From Enhygromyxa salina (GTDB lineage: Bacteria > Myxococcota_A > Polyangia > Nannocystales > Nannocystaceae): a stretch of DNA of 57,401 bases. Of this stretch, positions 48,905-57,401 are shown in pieces. The stretch covers positions 1 through 57,401 of the forward strand of contig NZ_PVNL01000109.1 in NCBI RefSeq assembly GCF_002994635.1, read 5' to 3'. The notes under the pieces were generated by a model. The model was not told the origin of the DNA, made no database searches, and worked only from the letters and a program-made list of their open reading frames with translations. The translations under genes and the position numbers were made by a program. Numbering within the stretch: position 1 is the stretch's first letter; each line of letters opens with the position of its first letter.

Positions 48905-50941
48905 TCAGCGCGGGCTGGCGGCGATGTTGCCACCGTCGACGGTGAGCACGCAGCCGGTCGTGCTGGGGGCCAGCGCCAGGTGTACGAACGCGGCCGCGAC
49001 GTCGTTGGCCGTGACCTCGCGCGCGAGCAAGTTTGACCGAAAGTAGGCGTCGACCTCGAGCCCTCGGGCGGCGGCGCGGCGCTCGACGTCGTCGCTGGAC
49101 ATCAGGCCGGTCCGGATCCGGTCGGCGTTGACAGCGTTGGCGCGGACGCCGAGCGGCCCGCCCTCGAGCGCGTACTGCTTGGTCAAGGCCACGAGCGCGG
49201 CCTTGGGCAGGGCGTAGGGTCCGAACATGGGCCCCGGGTTGAAGGCGGCCTTCGAGGCGTTGAACAGCAAGAACCCACCGATCCCCTGGCGCTGAAACAG
49301 CGAGAAGGCCTCGCTGGCCAGCCACTGGTGGGCGTAAAAATTGACGGCGAAGCTGGCCTGAAGCAGCTCGGTGGTGCAGCTGGCGATCGACGACTGCGGC
49401 GCGTAGCCGGCGTTGGACACGATCCCATCGAGGCCGCCGAAGGTCAGGGCGCAGTTTTGCACGGCGCGACGCACAGCTTGCTCGTCGCTGACATCGACGA
49501 TCTCGCTGGCCGCACCCAGCGAGCCAGCGACGGCCGCCAGCGCGTCGGCCTCACGATCGATCAAGTACAGCGACGCGCCCGCGCGGGCGAACGCGCGGGC
49601 GGTGGCCTCGCCGATCCCCCGGGCCGCGCCGGACACGAGCACGATGTGACCATCGAGCGGACGCGGCTGGCTCTTGCCGAGCTTGGCTTGCTCGAGCGAC
49701 CAGTACTCCATGTCGAACAGATCGGTCTCGGGCAGGGCCTGGTAGCTGCCGATCGCCTCGGCGGCCTCGATCACGTCGATCGTGTGCTCATATAGATCCG
49801 CGGCGACCCGCGCGGCCTTCGGCGAGCCGCCCACGCCGATCATCACGCCGGCCCCGGGCGCGAGGATCACCCGTGGATCGGGGTCGAGCGCGGTGATGGT
49901 TCGCTGCGGCCGGGCCTCGGCCTGACGCGCGACGTAGGCTCGATACGCGCCGCGAAACTCGGCGAGCGCACGCTCGATCTCGCCGACGTACTCGCTGGCC
50001 GGGCGGCCGCGTAGATCGAGCAGCAGCGGGGCAGCCTTGGTCCGGATCACGTGGTCCGGCGTGACGGGGCCCCGCTGCGAGACCGCGACGAGATCGCTGC
50101 GATCGGTGAACCGCCGGATCGCCTCGCTGCTGCGCATGTCGAAGAAGTAGCGGCGATCTCGTGTGCCCACGCGCCCACGCAGCTCCGGGTAGAAGCGGGC
50201 CGGCTGCACGCTGGGCGCGGCGCTGGCGGGGGGCTGCTGGGTCTGCTGCCATGAACCGATGTAGCGCTCGGCCGCGTCGACCGCCCACACGTGGCGCTCG
50301 TACGACTCTTGCGCGGTCGCTCCCCAGGTGAACAGGCCGTGCTGCAGCAGCAACAGGCCCTCGGCCTTGGGGTGGGCCTGCGCGACCTCGGCCGCGAGCT
50401 TGGCCAGCGCGAAGCCAGGCATGACGTAGGGCACCAGGGCCAGGCGCTCACCGAACAGGGCGGCACAGATCCGCGCGGCTTCGGGCTGATCCACGCAGGC
50501 CAGGATCGCGTCGGCGTGGGAGTGATCGATGAACTTGGCGGGCAAGAACGCGTGGAGCAGGGTCTCGACCGACGGGTTTGGCGCGCCCGCGTCGAGCAGG
50601 CGGGTGCGCTGGGCGTTGACCATGTCCTCGTCGGTCATGGCCTCGAGCGCGCGCAGCTCGGTCAGGGTCGAGAGCCGCACGGCGGGCAGCCCGGCCGGCT
50701 CGATGTCGCCTAGATCCCAGCCGCTGCCCTTGACGCACAAGACCTCGACGGTCGCGCCCGTGTCGTCGACGAGCTGGGTCTTGACCGAGGTGTTGCCGCC
50801 GCCGTGCAGGACCAAGCTGGGCTCGCGGCCGATCAGGCGCGAGCTGTAGACGCGCAGGGCGACGTCCTCGTTGGCGTGGGGGGCGTTGGCGTAGCGCTCG
50901 ATGTAGTCGCGCGCGTCTTGATCCGACCAGCGGCTTTGCAT
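48905..50941 (-). CDS. Bifunctional class II aldolase / short-chain dehydrogenase
   Basis: 678 residues from ATG 50941; the open frame continues to 51361 but antisense to the next gene. The N-terminal half is a class II aldolase/adducin domain with SLVLHGGGNTSVK, zinc-site HSHADAIL and LLLQHGLFTWG. The C-terminal part from about 428 is a Rossmann SDR with SGAARGIGE, a VSNAG motif and catalytic YALPK. Fusions of this kind act on deoxysugar phosphates, cleaving rhamnulose-1-phosphate-like substrates to lactaldehyde and oxidising it. The exact sugar is not provable here. First gene of a three-gene operon. Confidence 0.9.
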   Translation of the reverse strand: MQSRWSDQDARDYIERYANAPHANEDVALRVYSSRLIGREPSLVLHGGGNTSVKTQLVDDTGATVEVLCVKGSGWDLGDIEPAGLPAVRLSTLTELRALEAMTDEDMVNAQRTRLLDAGAPNPSVETLLHAFLPAKFIDHSHADAILACVDQPEAARICAALFGERLALVPYVMPGFALAKLAAEVAQAHPKAEGLLLLQHGLFTWGATAQESYERHVWAVDAAERYIGSWQQTQQPPASAAPSVQPARFYPELRGRVGTRDRRYFFDMRSSEAIRRFTDRSDLVAVSQRGPVTPDHVIRTKAAPLLLDLRGRPASEYVGEIERALAEFRGAYRAYVARQAEARPQRTITALDPDPRVILAPGAGVMIGVGGSPKAARVAADLYEHTIDVIEAAEAIGSYQALPETDLFDMEYWSLEQAKLGKSQPRPLDGHIVLVSGAARGIGEATARAFARAGASLYLIDREADALAAVAGSLGAASEIVDVSDEQAVRRAVQNCALTFGGLDGIVSNAGYAPQSSIASCTTELLQASFAVNFYAHQWLASEAFSLFQRQGIGGFLLFNASKAAFNPGPMFGPYALPKAALVALTKQYALEGGPLGVRANAVNADRIRTGLMSSDDVERRAAARGLEVDAYFRSNLLAREVTANDVAAAFVHLALAPSTTGCVLTVDGGNIAASPR

Positions 50942-51052
50942 GCGCCGACGGTTGTACCGCGGCCTGTGCAGGCGCGCAGGGGTCGAGGTCTTGGGTGGAA
51001 CGATTTTTTGCGAGCTGGGGGCAGGATCCGTACCTTGCGAGCACCGACGCCG

Positions 51053-51397
51053 ATGACCTGGCTCAATCGCATCCTGCTGGCCTTGTTCATCACCGCCGCG
51101 CTGGCGTTCCTGCCCAACTACGAGCACCTGGGGGCCGAGGATCTCGCCCGGGTGCGGGCCGAGCGGGACGCCCTGATCGAGAGCAACACGCGGCTGCGTG
51201 ACGAGATCCGTCTGCTCGACGCCGAGGTCGACGCGCTGCACCGCGACCCCGAGGACCCCGACTCGCACGAGCGGGTCGACCGAGAGCTCGCGCGCATTGC
51301 TCGTGAGGACCTCAACATGATCAAGCCGGGCGAGCTCGTGTTCGAGCTGCACCGCCCGCAAGCCCCGCGAACCCGGGGCACCGGAGACCAGCGATGA
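51053..51397 (+). CDS. FtsB/DivIC-like septum formation initiator protein
   Basis: 114 residues from ATG 51053. A single N-terminal membrane helix (ILLALFITAALAFLPNY) is followed by a coiled coil (about 30-70: RVRAERDALIESNTRLRDEI) and the family end motif with ARIAREDLNMIKPGELVFEL. These small bitopic proteins bridge FtsL and FtsQ in the divisome. The next gene starts within its last codons (ATGA), so both are co-translated. In many bacteria ftsB sits near eno, which is not visible here. Confidence 0.83.
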   Translation: MTWLNRILLALFITAALAFLPNYEHLGAEDLARVRAERDALIESNTRLRDEIRLLDAEVDALHRDPEDPDSHERVDRELARIAREDLNMIKPGELVFELHRPQAPRTRGTGDQR

Positions 51398-53667
51398 CCG
51401 TACTCGCGCGCACCTTGTTTCGGGCTCGCCGCCAGGCGGTCGAGTGGTGGGGTCTGATCGTGGTCGTGGCCTTCGCCTACCTGATGGCGATGGGCCAGTT
51501 CTCGGCGACTCGGCTGTGGGCCGGCGACCTGCTGGTGCTCACGGGCCTGGCGATCTACGCGGCCACGCTCGGCCGGGCGGTGATGCGCGAGCTGGGTCCG
51601 GTCGCTGGTGACGGGCCGCGGCGCCGGGTCGGGGCCACGCTGGCCGTCGACGCCGCCCACGAGATCGAGCTGGGCCTGCTGTTGGTGACCGGGGTCTACA
51701 TCCTGATCGTCGCAACCGGCGGGCTCGGGAGCTTCCTGTATCCGCTGGTCTACGCGCTCGTCTCGTTCTTGTTGATCGTCAACAAGCAGCGCTGGATCGC
51801 GGGGATCTGGCTGGCGGCGACCTGCATGCTCGAGATCCTGGTCGGCTACGCGAGCGGCAAGGCCGGACTCGAGGGGCACTGGGGCATCGTCGCGATGCAC
51901 CTGACCTATCTGTTGTTCTTCGCGGCCGGCAACCTGCTGGTCCTGACCAGCCTCGCGCGGCGACTGCGGGGCCAGCACGCGGAGTCGGTCAGCGCCGAGC
52001 TCGCCCGGGTCCGCCAGGAGGCTCGCGACTTTCGCCTGATCGCGTCGCAGCTGCCGCTTGCGAGCCGGGCGGTCCGCAGCCGCGAGGAGGAGGAGCTGCG
52101 CATGTCGCAAGGGGCCGTGCAGGCGATCCACGAGCAGCTGTTCTTCACGATCGATCTGCTGAGCGTCTCGCTCGAGCTCCACACCGCGGCGTTGTTGTGG
52201 GTCGAGGCCGACGACGAGGAGCGCAAGCCGGGTGAGCGCGTCGACTCGCGCAAGACCCCGCGACTGGTGATCAAGGAGATGGCGACCGCGTCGGAGATGG
52301 TGATCGACACCCCGACGATCGAGTCGCCGGGGGTGCTCGCGGCGGTGCTGCGCGACCCCAAGCCGCTGCGCCTCAAGTCGCTGGGTGGACGCCGGGTGCC
52401 GCCCTACTACCAGGGGCCCGAGCCGGTCACGGATCTGTGCGCGGTGCCGTTGACCGACGGCAAGGTCGTGCGCGGGTTCTTGTGCGCCGACCGGATCGAC
52501 GACCGGCCGTTCAGCGATCTCGAGCAAGAGACGCTGATCAAGGCCGGCAGCCAGTGCCTGCGGATCATCGAGCAGGAGCGGGCGTTCGCGGCGGTCGAGC
52601 GCGGCAAGTACGAGCAAGAGCAGTTCTACCGGGCCAGCGAGCTGCTCAATCAGGCGCTCACGCTGCAGGACGTGTACGCCAAGACCTTCGCCGCGCTCGG
52701 TGCCATGGCGCCCTATGAGCTCGCGGTGATCACCCGCCACGACGCGGGCGCGGGGATTCACGAGGTCATCGCGGTGCGCTGCAACGCGCAGCTGGATCAG
52801 CAGGGGCACAGCGAGCGCGAGCTCGAGTACTGGCGCTCGCTGGCCACCCAGCTCGAGTCCATGCGGTTCCGCGACGGCGTGTGTCTGGCCTCGATGGCGG
52901 TCAAGAACCGCCACCACATGCCAGCCAACGGCGACTACACCGACAGCTCGGTCGCGGTGTTCGATCCCAGCGCGAAGCTCGACAAGGCCCGCAGCGTGCT
53001 GGTGCTGCCGCTGGTCCGCGGTGAGCAGGTGCTGGGCACGGTCACGCTGGTGAGCGCGCGGGCCAAGGCCTACCCGCCAGCGGCGCGGGAGATGCTGCGG
53101 GTGATCTCGCACCAGGTCGGCGTCAGCCTGCAGAACGCCCGCATGTACGAGTCGATGGAGGAGCGGGCGACCACCGACGGTCTGACCGGGCTGACCAACC
53201 ATCGCGCGTTCCAGGAGCGGCTCGAGCACCTGCATGCGCTAGCCGAGCGGACCGGGCAGAAGTTCTCGATCATCTTGACCGACATCGATCACTTCAAGAG
53301 CGTCAACGACACCTACGGGCACCCGGTCGGCGACGCGGTGCTCAAGCGGGTCGCGGCGATCTTCACCCAGCATGCGCGCAAGGTCGACATCGTGGCCCGC
53401 TACGGCGGCGAAGAGTTCGTCCTGGTGCTGCCCGACACCGACGGTGAGGGCGCGGCCGTGTTCGCCAATCGGCTCCGCGAAGAGATCGCGGCCCAGTCGA
53501 TCACCTCGGACAACGGGAGCTTCTCGGTCACCCTGTCACTTGGCGTGGCCGAGTTCCCGGGTGATGGGCTCGATCGCCATGAGCTGATCGAGAAGGCTGA
53601 TCAGGCGCTGTACTACTGCAAAGAGCACGGCCGCAACCGCGTGACGAAGGTCTGCGACCTGCCCTGA
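51394..53667 (+). CDS. Membrane GAF-GGDEF diguanylate cyclase
   Basis: 757 residues. The N-terminal part (about 15-190) has several membrane helices. Two GAF-like regions follow (about 270-400 and 410-580; EPVTDLCAVPLTDGKVVRGFL, RSVLVLPLVRGEQVLGTVTLV). The GGDEF domain (about 590-755) has FSIILTDIDHFKSVNDTYGH and catalytic GGEEF (671-675). An inhibitory I-site RKVD lies exactly five residues before it. It should make cyclic di-GMP with product feedback. It overlaps the FtsB-like gene by four bases, an unusual link between division and second-messenger genes. Confidence 0.93.
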   Translation: MTVLARTLFRARRQAVEWWGLIVVVAFAYLMAMGQFSATRLWAGDLLVLTGLAIYAATLGRAVMRELGPVAGDGPRRRVGATLAVDAAHEIELGLLLVTGVYILIVATGGLGSFLYPLVYALVSFLLIVNKQRWIAGIWLAATCMLEILVGYASGKAGLEGHWGIVAMHLTYLLFFAAGNLLVLTSLARRLRGQHAESVSAELARVRQEARDFRLIASQLPLASRAVRSREEEELRMSQGAVQAIHEQLFFTIDLLSVSLELHTAALLWVEADDEERKPGERVDSRKTPRLVIKEMATASEMVIDTPTIESPGVLAAVLRDPKPLRLKSLGGRRVPPYYQGPEPVTDLCAVPLTDGKVVRGFLCADRIDDRPFSDLEQETLIKAGSQCLRIIEQERAFAAVERGKYEQEQFYRASELLNQALTLQDVYAKTFAALGAMAPYELAVITRHDAGAGIHEVIAVRCNAQLDQQGHSERELEYWRSLATQLESMRFRDGVCLASMAVKNRHHMPANGDYTDSSVAVFDPSAKLDKARSVLVLPLVRGEQVLGTVTLVSARAKAYPPAAREMLRVISHQVGVSLQNARMYESMEERATTDGLTGLTNHRAFQERLEHLHALAERTGQKFSIILTDIDHFKSVNDTYGHPVGDAVLKRVAAIFTQHARKVDIVARYGGEEFVLVLPDTDGEGAAVFANRLREEIAAQSITSDNGSFSVTLSLGVAEFPGDGLDRHELIEKADQALYYCKEHGRNRVTKVCDLP

Positions 53668-53725
53668 GCTTGGGGTGGCTTGGCCTGGCTTGGCATCGCG
53701 ACCCCGGGTGGGGGATGATGCTCCC

Positions 53726-54181
53726 GTGGCGGGGCCGAAGCACTGGCGCGCGGGGGCGGTTCTGCTCGGGCTTGCGATTGGGCTGGGCGGTGCGCAGCTC
53801 GAGACGGCGCACGCCGAGGGCGACGTGGACGAGCCGATCACCGCGCAGGTCCGCGCGCTGCCTGTCCCAACGCTGGCGCCCGGGCAGACGAGCGAGCTCT
53901 CGCTGGTGCTGCTCGAGGCGCCCGAGCGCGAGCTCCCGCTGCTGACACGTGTGCAACCGAGCGAGCTCGCGCTGGTCGAGAACCGCCTGGGGTGGTCGGC
54001 CGTCGTCGATCCGCTGGCTGTTCAGCCGCGCCTGCGGGTCCCGATCAAGGCGCCCGCGGTGCCGGGCAGCTACGAGGTCCGCGCGAGCGTGGACTACTTC
54101 GTCTGCAGCGAGCAGTGGTGCCGGGCCAAGCACGGCGAGCTTCGCTGGACGTTGGTGGTCGCCGAGCCCGTGAGCCTCTGA
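53726..54181 (+). CDS. Secreted protein with DsbD-alpha-like domain
   Basis: 151 residues from GTG 53726, chosen because it begins directly with a signal peptide (basic n-region, AGAVLLGLAIGLGGAQ, cleavage near AHA-EG). The mature part is an immunoglobulin-like beta-sandwich. It ends in YEVRASVDYFVCSEQWCRAK, resembling the disulfide-exchange domain of DsbD and related periplasmic proteins. The two Cys may be redox active. It ends four bases before the convergent DUF4215 lipoprotein stop. A longer start at 53675 is possible but would bury the signal. Confidence 0.68.
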   Translation: MAGPKHWRAGAVLLGLAIGLGGAQLETAHAEGDVDEPITAQVRALPVPTLAPGQTSELSLVLLEAPERELPLLTRVQPSELALVENRLGWSAVVDPLAVQPRLRVPIKAPAVPGSYEVRASVDYFVCSEQWCRAKHGELRWTLVVAEPVSL

Positions 54182-54185
54182 GTTC

Positions 54186-55439
54186 CTACGGCAGCACGCA
54201 CAGCGCGAACTTGTTGTTCTGATTGTTCCCCTGCGAGCACCAGCTGTTCTGCTCGGCGCCGCAGCCCCCGTTCCAGTTGTTGCCCATGTACTGATACACG
54301 CCCCACAGCGCCATGCAGCTGCCCGGGTTCCCGTTGTTGCACAGCAGCTGCGAGAGCGCCTGCATCGGGTTGCCGCAGCTGGGCTCGTTGTTGGTCTGCA
54401 AGCAGATGTTGTCGTTGTAGTTGCACCCGGCCGTGGCCGCGCAGGGGGTCGCGAGCCCGCAGTCCGAGCAGGCCTGGGCGATGTTGGGATCGGTCATCGC
54501 GCCCATGACCGGGACCTTGAAGTAGGTGTAGCCGTTCCAGTCGTCGACGACGATGTCTCCGTCGCACTCGGCGAAGCACATCGCGTCGCAGCCGTCCTCG
54601 CTCACGTTGTTGCCGTCGTCGCACTCCTCGACGCCGGTCTGCTTGAAGCCGTCGCCGCACGAGGCGGGGATGCAGCTGCTGGGACACGCGTCGTCGTCGT
54701 CGAGGTTGTTGTCGTCGCACTCCTCGACGCCTGTCCAGACGATGCCGTCGCCGCAGGTCGCCGGCTCGCAAAATGGATGGGTGCACGCGTCGTCGCTGGC
54801 CGTGTTGCCGTCGTCACATGCCTCGACGCCAGCTTGGATGTAGCCGTCGCCGCAGAACGCGAGCTGGCACGCCGGGCACTCGTCGCTGGTCTCGCTGTTG
54901 CCGTCGTCGCACTGCTCGCCGTCCTGCAAGATCCCGTCACCACACTCGCCGGGCAGACACATGCTGTTGCAGCCATCGGCGGGATCGTCGTTGGCGTCGT
55001 CGCAGATCTCGACGCCGTCGTGCACGAAGCCGTCGCCGCAGGTCGCGAGCTTGCAGCCGCTCACGCACTCGTCGGTGTTGCTGGGGTTGCCGTCGTCGCA
55101 CTCCTCGAAGCCCTCGTACACGTAGCCGTCGCCGCAGCTGGCGATGAAGCAATTCGGCGTGCACTGACCGGACTCGGAATTTTGCGTGCCGAGGTCGCAC
55201 TCTTCGCCGGCCTGGACGATCCCGTCGCCGCAGTCTTCGTTGCCGGTATCACTGTCGCCGTCGCCGCTGGTCTCGGCCGGGTCGCCGTCGCCGTCGCCAG
55301 CCGTGGCGGTGGTGGAGAGGCTCCCAAAGCCTGTGAAGCCGTCGCCCGAGTCCCCGCTCGAGCACGCCAAGACCGCGCTCAGGCCGACAATTAAGACGAG
55401 GGATCGATCGCGACCAAGAAGCCTGAGCTCGAGTGCCAT
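54186..55439 (-). CDS. Second lipoprotein with seven DUF4215 cysteine repeats
   Basis: 417 residues from ATG 55439 (an ATG at 55469 is possible). The signal ends in SAVLAC. A Gly-Asp linker precedes seven CGDG repeats such as CGDGYVYEGFEECDDGN and CGDGIVWTGVEECDDNN. The C-terminal domain (about 290-417) is Asn/Gln/Trp/Cys-rich (NNNWNGGCGAEQ-like) and differs from that of the paralogue at 41042. Probably surface exposed. Convergent with the DsbD-alpha-like gene, with only four bases between. Confidence 0.82.
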   Translation of the reverse strand: MALELRLLGRDRSLVLIVGLSAVLACSSGDSGDGFTGFGSLSTTATAGDGDGDPAETSGDGDSDTGNEDCGDGIVQAGEECDLGTQNSESGQCTPNCFIASCGDGYVYEGFEECDDGNPSNTDECVSGCKLATCGDGFVHDGVEICDDANDDPADGCNSMCLPGECGDGILQDGEQCDDGNSETSDECPACQLAFCGDGYIQAGVEACDDGNTASDDACTHPFCEPATCGDGIVWTGVEECDDNNLDDDDACPSSCIPASCGDGFKQTGVEECDDGNNVSEDGCDAMCFAECDGDIVVDDWNGYTYFKVPVMGAMTDPNIAQACSDCGLATPCAATAGCNYNDNICLQTNNEPSCGNPMQALSQLLCNNGNPGSCMALWGVYQYMGNNWNGGCGAEQNSWCSQGNNQNNKFALCVLP

Positions 55440-55542
55440 GCCGCATTGTCGCTGCCAGCGGGCGAGCATGGAAGTCCCTTGGGCCGCGGCTCGGACGCCC
55501 GATCGCGGGGACGGGGTCACGAGGGGGGCGGACCGGCCCAGC

Positions 55543-56790
55543 TCAAGCTTCGTCGGCCTGGACCACGCGATCGAGGGTCTTGTCCGGATCGAGGGTCTTG
55601 GCCTCCGCGTCGGCGGCAGCTTGCAGCGCGCGCTGCAGCTTCTTGTCGGCCCGCGGCTCCGAGTTGACCCGCAGCATCCGCTCGCGCACGCGCGAGTGCT
55701 GCCGGGTCTTGTACGCGTCGTGCGAGGACTCGCCCTCTTCGTTGGCGCGGGCCGTCGCGGCGTCGATCAGCTGAAACTCCGCGAGCACGAACACCATGTC
55801 GCCGCGGTCGTCGTCGCCGAGCTGGTCTTGGCGGTTGGGGCCGTCGCGGGTCAGGCGATCGACGCGGACGGGCAGGTCGGCGATGAAGTTGATCACCCGG
55901 AAGTTGGCGCCCGAGAACTCGTTGGTCTCGGCCCGGCGGCCTTCGTCGGTGGTCAGGCGGCTCGGGCCAATCGCGAGGTCGCGCAGATCGATCAGATCGT
56001 TGACGGTCTGACCGGGGACCACGTAGTTGAACGGGATCAGCTTGCGCAGCATCGTGCGCAAGGTCGGGACCAGGTCCTCGCGGCGCTTGACGATCAGCCG
56101 GAACCGCAGCCGATCGAACACCCGGGCGGCGCTGGTCTCACGCTTGACGAGCATCTTGGTGAGCAGCGACTCGCGGGTCTTGCGGGACCACGCAAACTCG
56201 ACCACGGGCGCGCCGCTCGAGCGCAGCTGATCGAAGATCGCCAGCACGCTCTGCTCGACGGACTCGAACAGCTCGGTGTCGGCGAGCGCGAGCCGGGTCC
56301 GGAGCTCGCGGGCGTCGAGGTGATGCAGGATGTGCATGACCTTGAGCAGCACGCACGCGCCTCGCTGTTGTTTGCGGGTGCCCTTGCCCGAGGCCATCAG
56401 CGGCAGCTCGATGAACGGGGCCCCGTGCGAGACCTCGTCGTCGAGGTGAAAATTGAGCACGCGCTGCAGGTAGTCGACCGCGTTGCCGCGCAGGACCTCG
56501 ATCCGTCGGCGGTCGCCCTCGTCGTCCCAGTCGAACGCGTTGAGCTCGAGCAGCCGCCGTGCGTCCGCCTCGGTCTCGAGGTCGAGGCGGTGCCAGTCGA
56601 TCACCGACTCACCCCGCAACAGCAGGCGCAGCTCGTTGGCGTCCTGCAGATCGATCGTTTCGAGCGACGGGACGGCGTCGGCCTGTCGCACCATCTCGGA
56701 GACCGAGAAGGCGCCGAGTTTTCGGACCGGCGCGCCCTCGCTGGACGGGCCGGCGCCAGGAGCTGGCGGTTGTTGATGCGACTCACTCAT
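55543..56790 (-). CDS. TIGR04552-type myxobacterial protein
   Basis: 415 residues. Segments such as LLLRGESVIDWHRLDLET, CVLLKVMHILHHLDARELR, SLLTKMLVKRETSAARVFD and RLRFRLIVKRREDL with FNYVVPGQTVNDL fit, from memory, the TIGR04552 family known mainly from myxobacteria. The stretch around AARVFDRLRFRLIV recalls the RelA/SpoT nucleotidyltransferase core, but the catalytic residues cannot be confirmed by eye. No signal or membrane segment. The N-terminal 25 residues are Pro/Gly/Ser-rich. Function unknown; a role in nucleotide signalling would be speculation. Confidence 0.7.
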   Translation of the reverse strand: MSESHQQPPAPGAGPSSEGAPVRKLGAFSVSEMVRQADAVPSLETIDLQDANELRLLLRGESVIDWHRLDLETEADARRLLELNAFDWDDEGDRRRIEVLRGNAVDYLQRVLNFHLDDEVSHGAPFIELPLMASGKGTRKQQRGACVLLKVMHILHHLDARELRTRLALADTELFESVEQSVLAIFDQLRSSGAPVVEFAWSRKTRESLLTKMLVKRETSAARVFDRLRFRLIVKRREDLVPTLRTMLRKLIPFNYVVPGQTVNDLIDLRDLAIGPSRLTTDEGRRAETNEFSGANFRVINFIADLPVRVDRLTRDGPNRQDQLGDDDRGDMVFVLAEFQLIDAATARANEEGESSHDAYKTRQHSRVRERMLRVNSEPRADKKLQRALQAAADAEAKTLDPDKTLDRVVQADEA

Positions 56791-56883
56791 GGCGCGACTG
56801 GGTGCGGCCCGTCGCTCCAGCTTAGACTAGTGAGCCGCATCACGGGCAAGTCGAGTGTTGTAAACTCGACCGAGCGAAGCCGC

Positions 56884-56976
56884 TCAGTTTGCGCGGCTCG
56901 TGAAGCGCAGGGTACCGACGAGGAGGCCGATGCTGACGAGGGCGGCGGTGAGGTTTCCGATGTAGGCGAGGATCAT
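56884..56976 (-). CDS. 30-residue hydrophobic membrane peptide
   Basis: ATG 56976 is preceded by CGGAG at about eight bases. The peptide starts MILAYIGNLTAALVS, forms one hydrophobic helix (about residues 2-22) and ends with the basic TLRFTSRAN. Size and layout resemble small regulatory or toxin-like membrane peptides, but no family was recognised. It stands alone in a roughly 500-base gap. An inverted repeat lies 53 bases upstream of its start. Confidence 0.5.
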   Translation of the reverse strand: MILAYIGNLTAALVSIGLLVGTLRFTSRAN

Positions 56977-57028
56977 CGTTTCTGCTCCGGTTGGGTGACT
57001 TCCTGTGAGTTACCACTTACTTGGATAT

Positions 57029-57062
57029 CGACCTACAAAGTTGCAGATGTAGGTGTAGGTCG
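57029..57062. promoter_or_regulatory. Inverted repeat upstream of the small peptide gene
   Basis: CGACCTAC (57029-57036) and GTAGGTCG (57055-57062) are inverted; TGTAGG is also duplicated in tandem on the right arm, allowing two registers. It lies in the presumed promoter region of the minus-strand peptide, so an operator is plausible. Confidence 0.4.
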
Positions 57063-57090
57063 CAGACGCCTAGGGTAAGTCCAGAAAGAA

Positions 57091-57123
57091 GCCCCGAACG
57101 GGGAGAAACACGGGGTTCGGGGC
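57091..57123. terminator. Hairpin GCCCCGAAC / GTTCGGGGC
   Basis: Nine perfect base pairs (57091-57099 and 57115-57123) enclose 15 bases. No T-run follows on either strand. The rest of 57063-57295 shows no gene. Confidence 0.35.
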
Positions 57124-57295
57124 AGGCCCTCACCACGCGGCAGCCCCTCTAGCACATTCCCGAACCTGCGAAAAGACGCTCACACTGTGGTTGTTTTACT
57201 CCAGGTGCGAGTCGGCGCACACTTCGCATTCACGCGCAGACGGGTCCGTGGTCGAGCTTGCAGGTGCCGCTCGATGCCAGTTGGCTACCTGAGAA

Positions 57296-57401
57296 ATGCT
57301 GGAAAAACGCGCTTTTGTGCGGGCCGGCCTGTTCGCGAGTGGCGCCGGGGTGGCGGCATTGGGTGCAGCCAGCCAACCGCTCCGGGGGCGGAGACCGGGG
57401 G
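57296..57401 (+). CDS. Start of an exported protein (truncated by window end)
   Basis: ATG 57296 opens a frame to the window edge, starting MLEKRAFVRAGLFASGAGVA. The KR pair followed by a hydrophobic Ala/Gly stretch resembles a twin-arginine-like or general signal peptide. GAG lies four bases upstream. Only 35 codons are visible, so identity is unknown and the frame itself is not certain. Confidence 0.4.
   Translation, partial: MLEKRAFVRAGLFASGAGVAALGAASQPLRGRRPG

Overview
The window looks like chromosome of a myxobacterium of the Nannocystis/Enhygromyxa kind (Myxococcota). This is inferred from several traits: very high GC with long spurious antisense ORFs, Hanks-type kinases with HRDFKPxN loops fused to TPR or WD-like regions, many secreted lipoproteins with GDGD linkers, CGDG...CDDGN cysteine repeats (DUF4215 type), LDL-receptor class A repeats, a TIGR02996/WD protein and a TIGR04552-type protein. 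No rRNA, CRISPR array, transposase or plasmid function was seen.

Layout. 1-5.8 kb: tail of an RGG-rich RNA-binding protein with a strong terminator, a kinase/P-loop ATPase/nucleotide-cyclase fusion, a SAM methyltransferase, and a sigma-54 activator lacking a sensor domain. 6-16 kb: secreted and membrane proteins (including an LDLa/FG-GAP lipoprotein), a kinase-TPR protein, a sterol-desaturase-like enzyme and a discoidin-like lipoprotein. 16.2-18.6 kb: three translationally coupled genes of unknown function, two with zinc ribbons. 18.8-27.3 kb (minus strand): solitary N6-adenine DNA methyltransferase, degenerate J-domain protein, 1005-residue carboxypeptidase-regulatory-domain/PDZ protein, and a kinase with a WD-like C-terminal half. 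27.5-29.1 kb: ECF sigma factor and an M14-type peptidase, bracketed by inverted copies of a hairpin repeat. 29.4-33.7 kb: two lipoproteins, an ankyrin remnant and a lectin-metallopeptidase.

33.7-39.2 kb (minus strand): an orphan type VI secretion (T6SS) effector operon in the order TIGR02270-type protein, DUF2169 adaptor, ketosynthase-like protein without catalytic residues, PAAR-like/deaminase-like effector, and SUKH-like immunity candidate. The last four genes overlap one another. 39.4-42.3 kb: serine hydrolase and a DUF4215 lipoprotein. 42.6-45.3 kb: an AT-richer stretch with a GmrSD-like (DUF262/DUF1524) nuclease split at an A AAA AAT slippery heptamer, next to tRNA-Ala(GGC). 45.3-50.9 kb (minus strand): an operon of aldolase/dehydrogenase fusion, amidohydrolase and TIGR02996/WD protein. 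51.0-54.2 kb: FtsB-like protein, GAF-GGDEF cyclase and a DsbD-alpha-like secreted protein. 54.2-57.4 kb: second DUF4215 lipoprotein, TIGR04552-type protein, a 30-residue membrane peptide, and the start of a truncated gene.

The least explained features are two dispersed non-coding repeat families. One is a roughly 42-bp element at the 3' ends of genes (3.7, 4.5 and 18.7 kb). The other is a 75-bp hairpin repeat with compensatory base changes (27.4 and 29.2 kb). Others worth following are the possible programmed frameshift in the nuclease and the coupled unknown operon at 16-18.6 kb.
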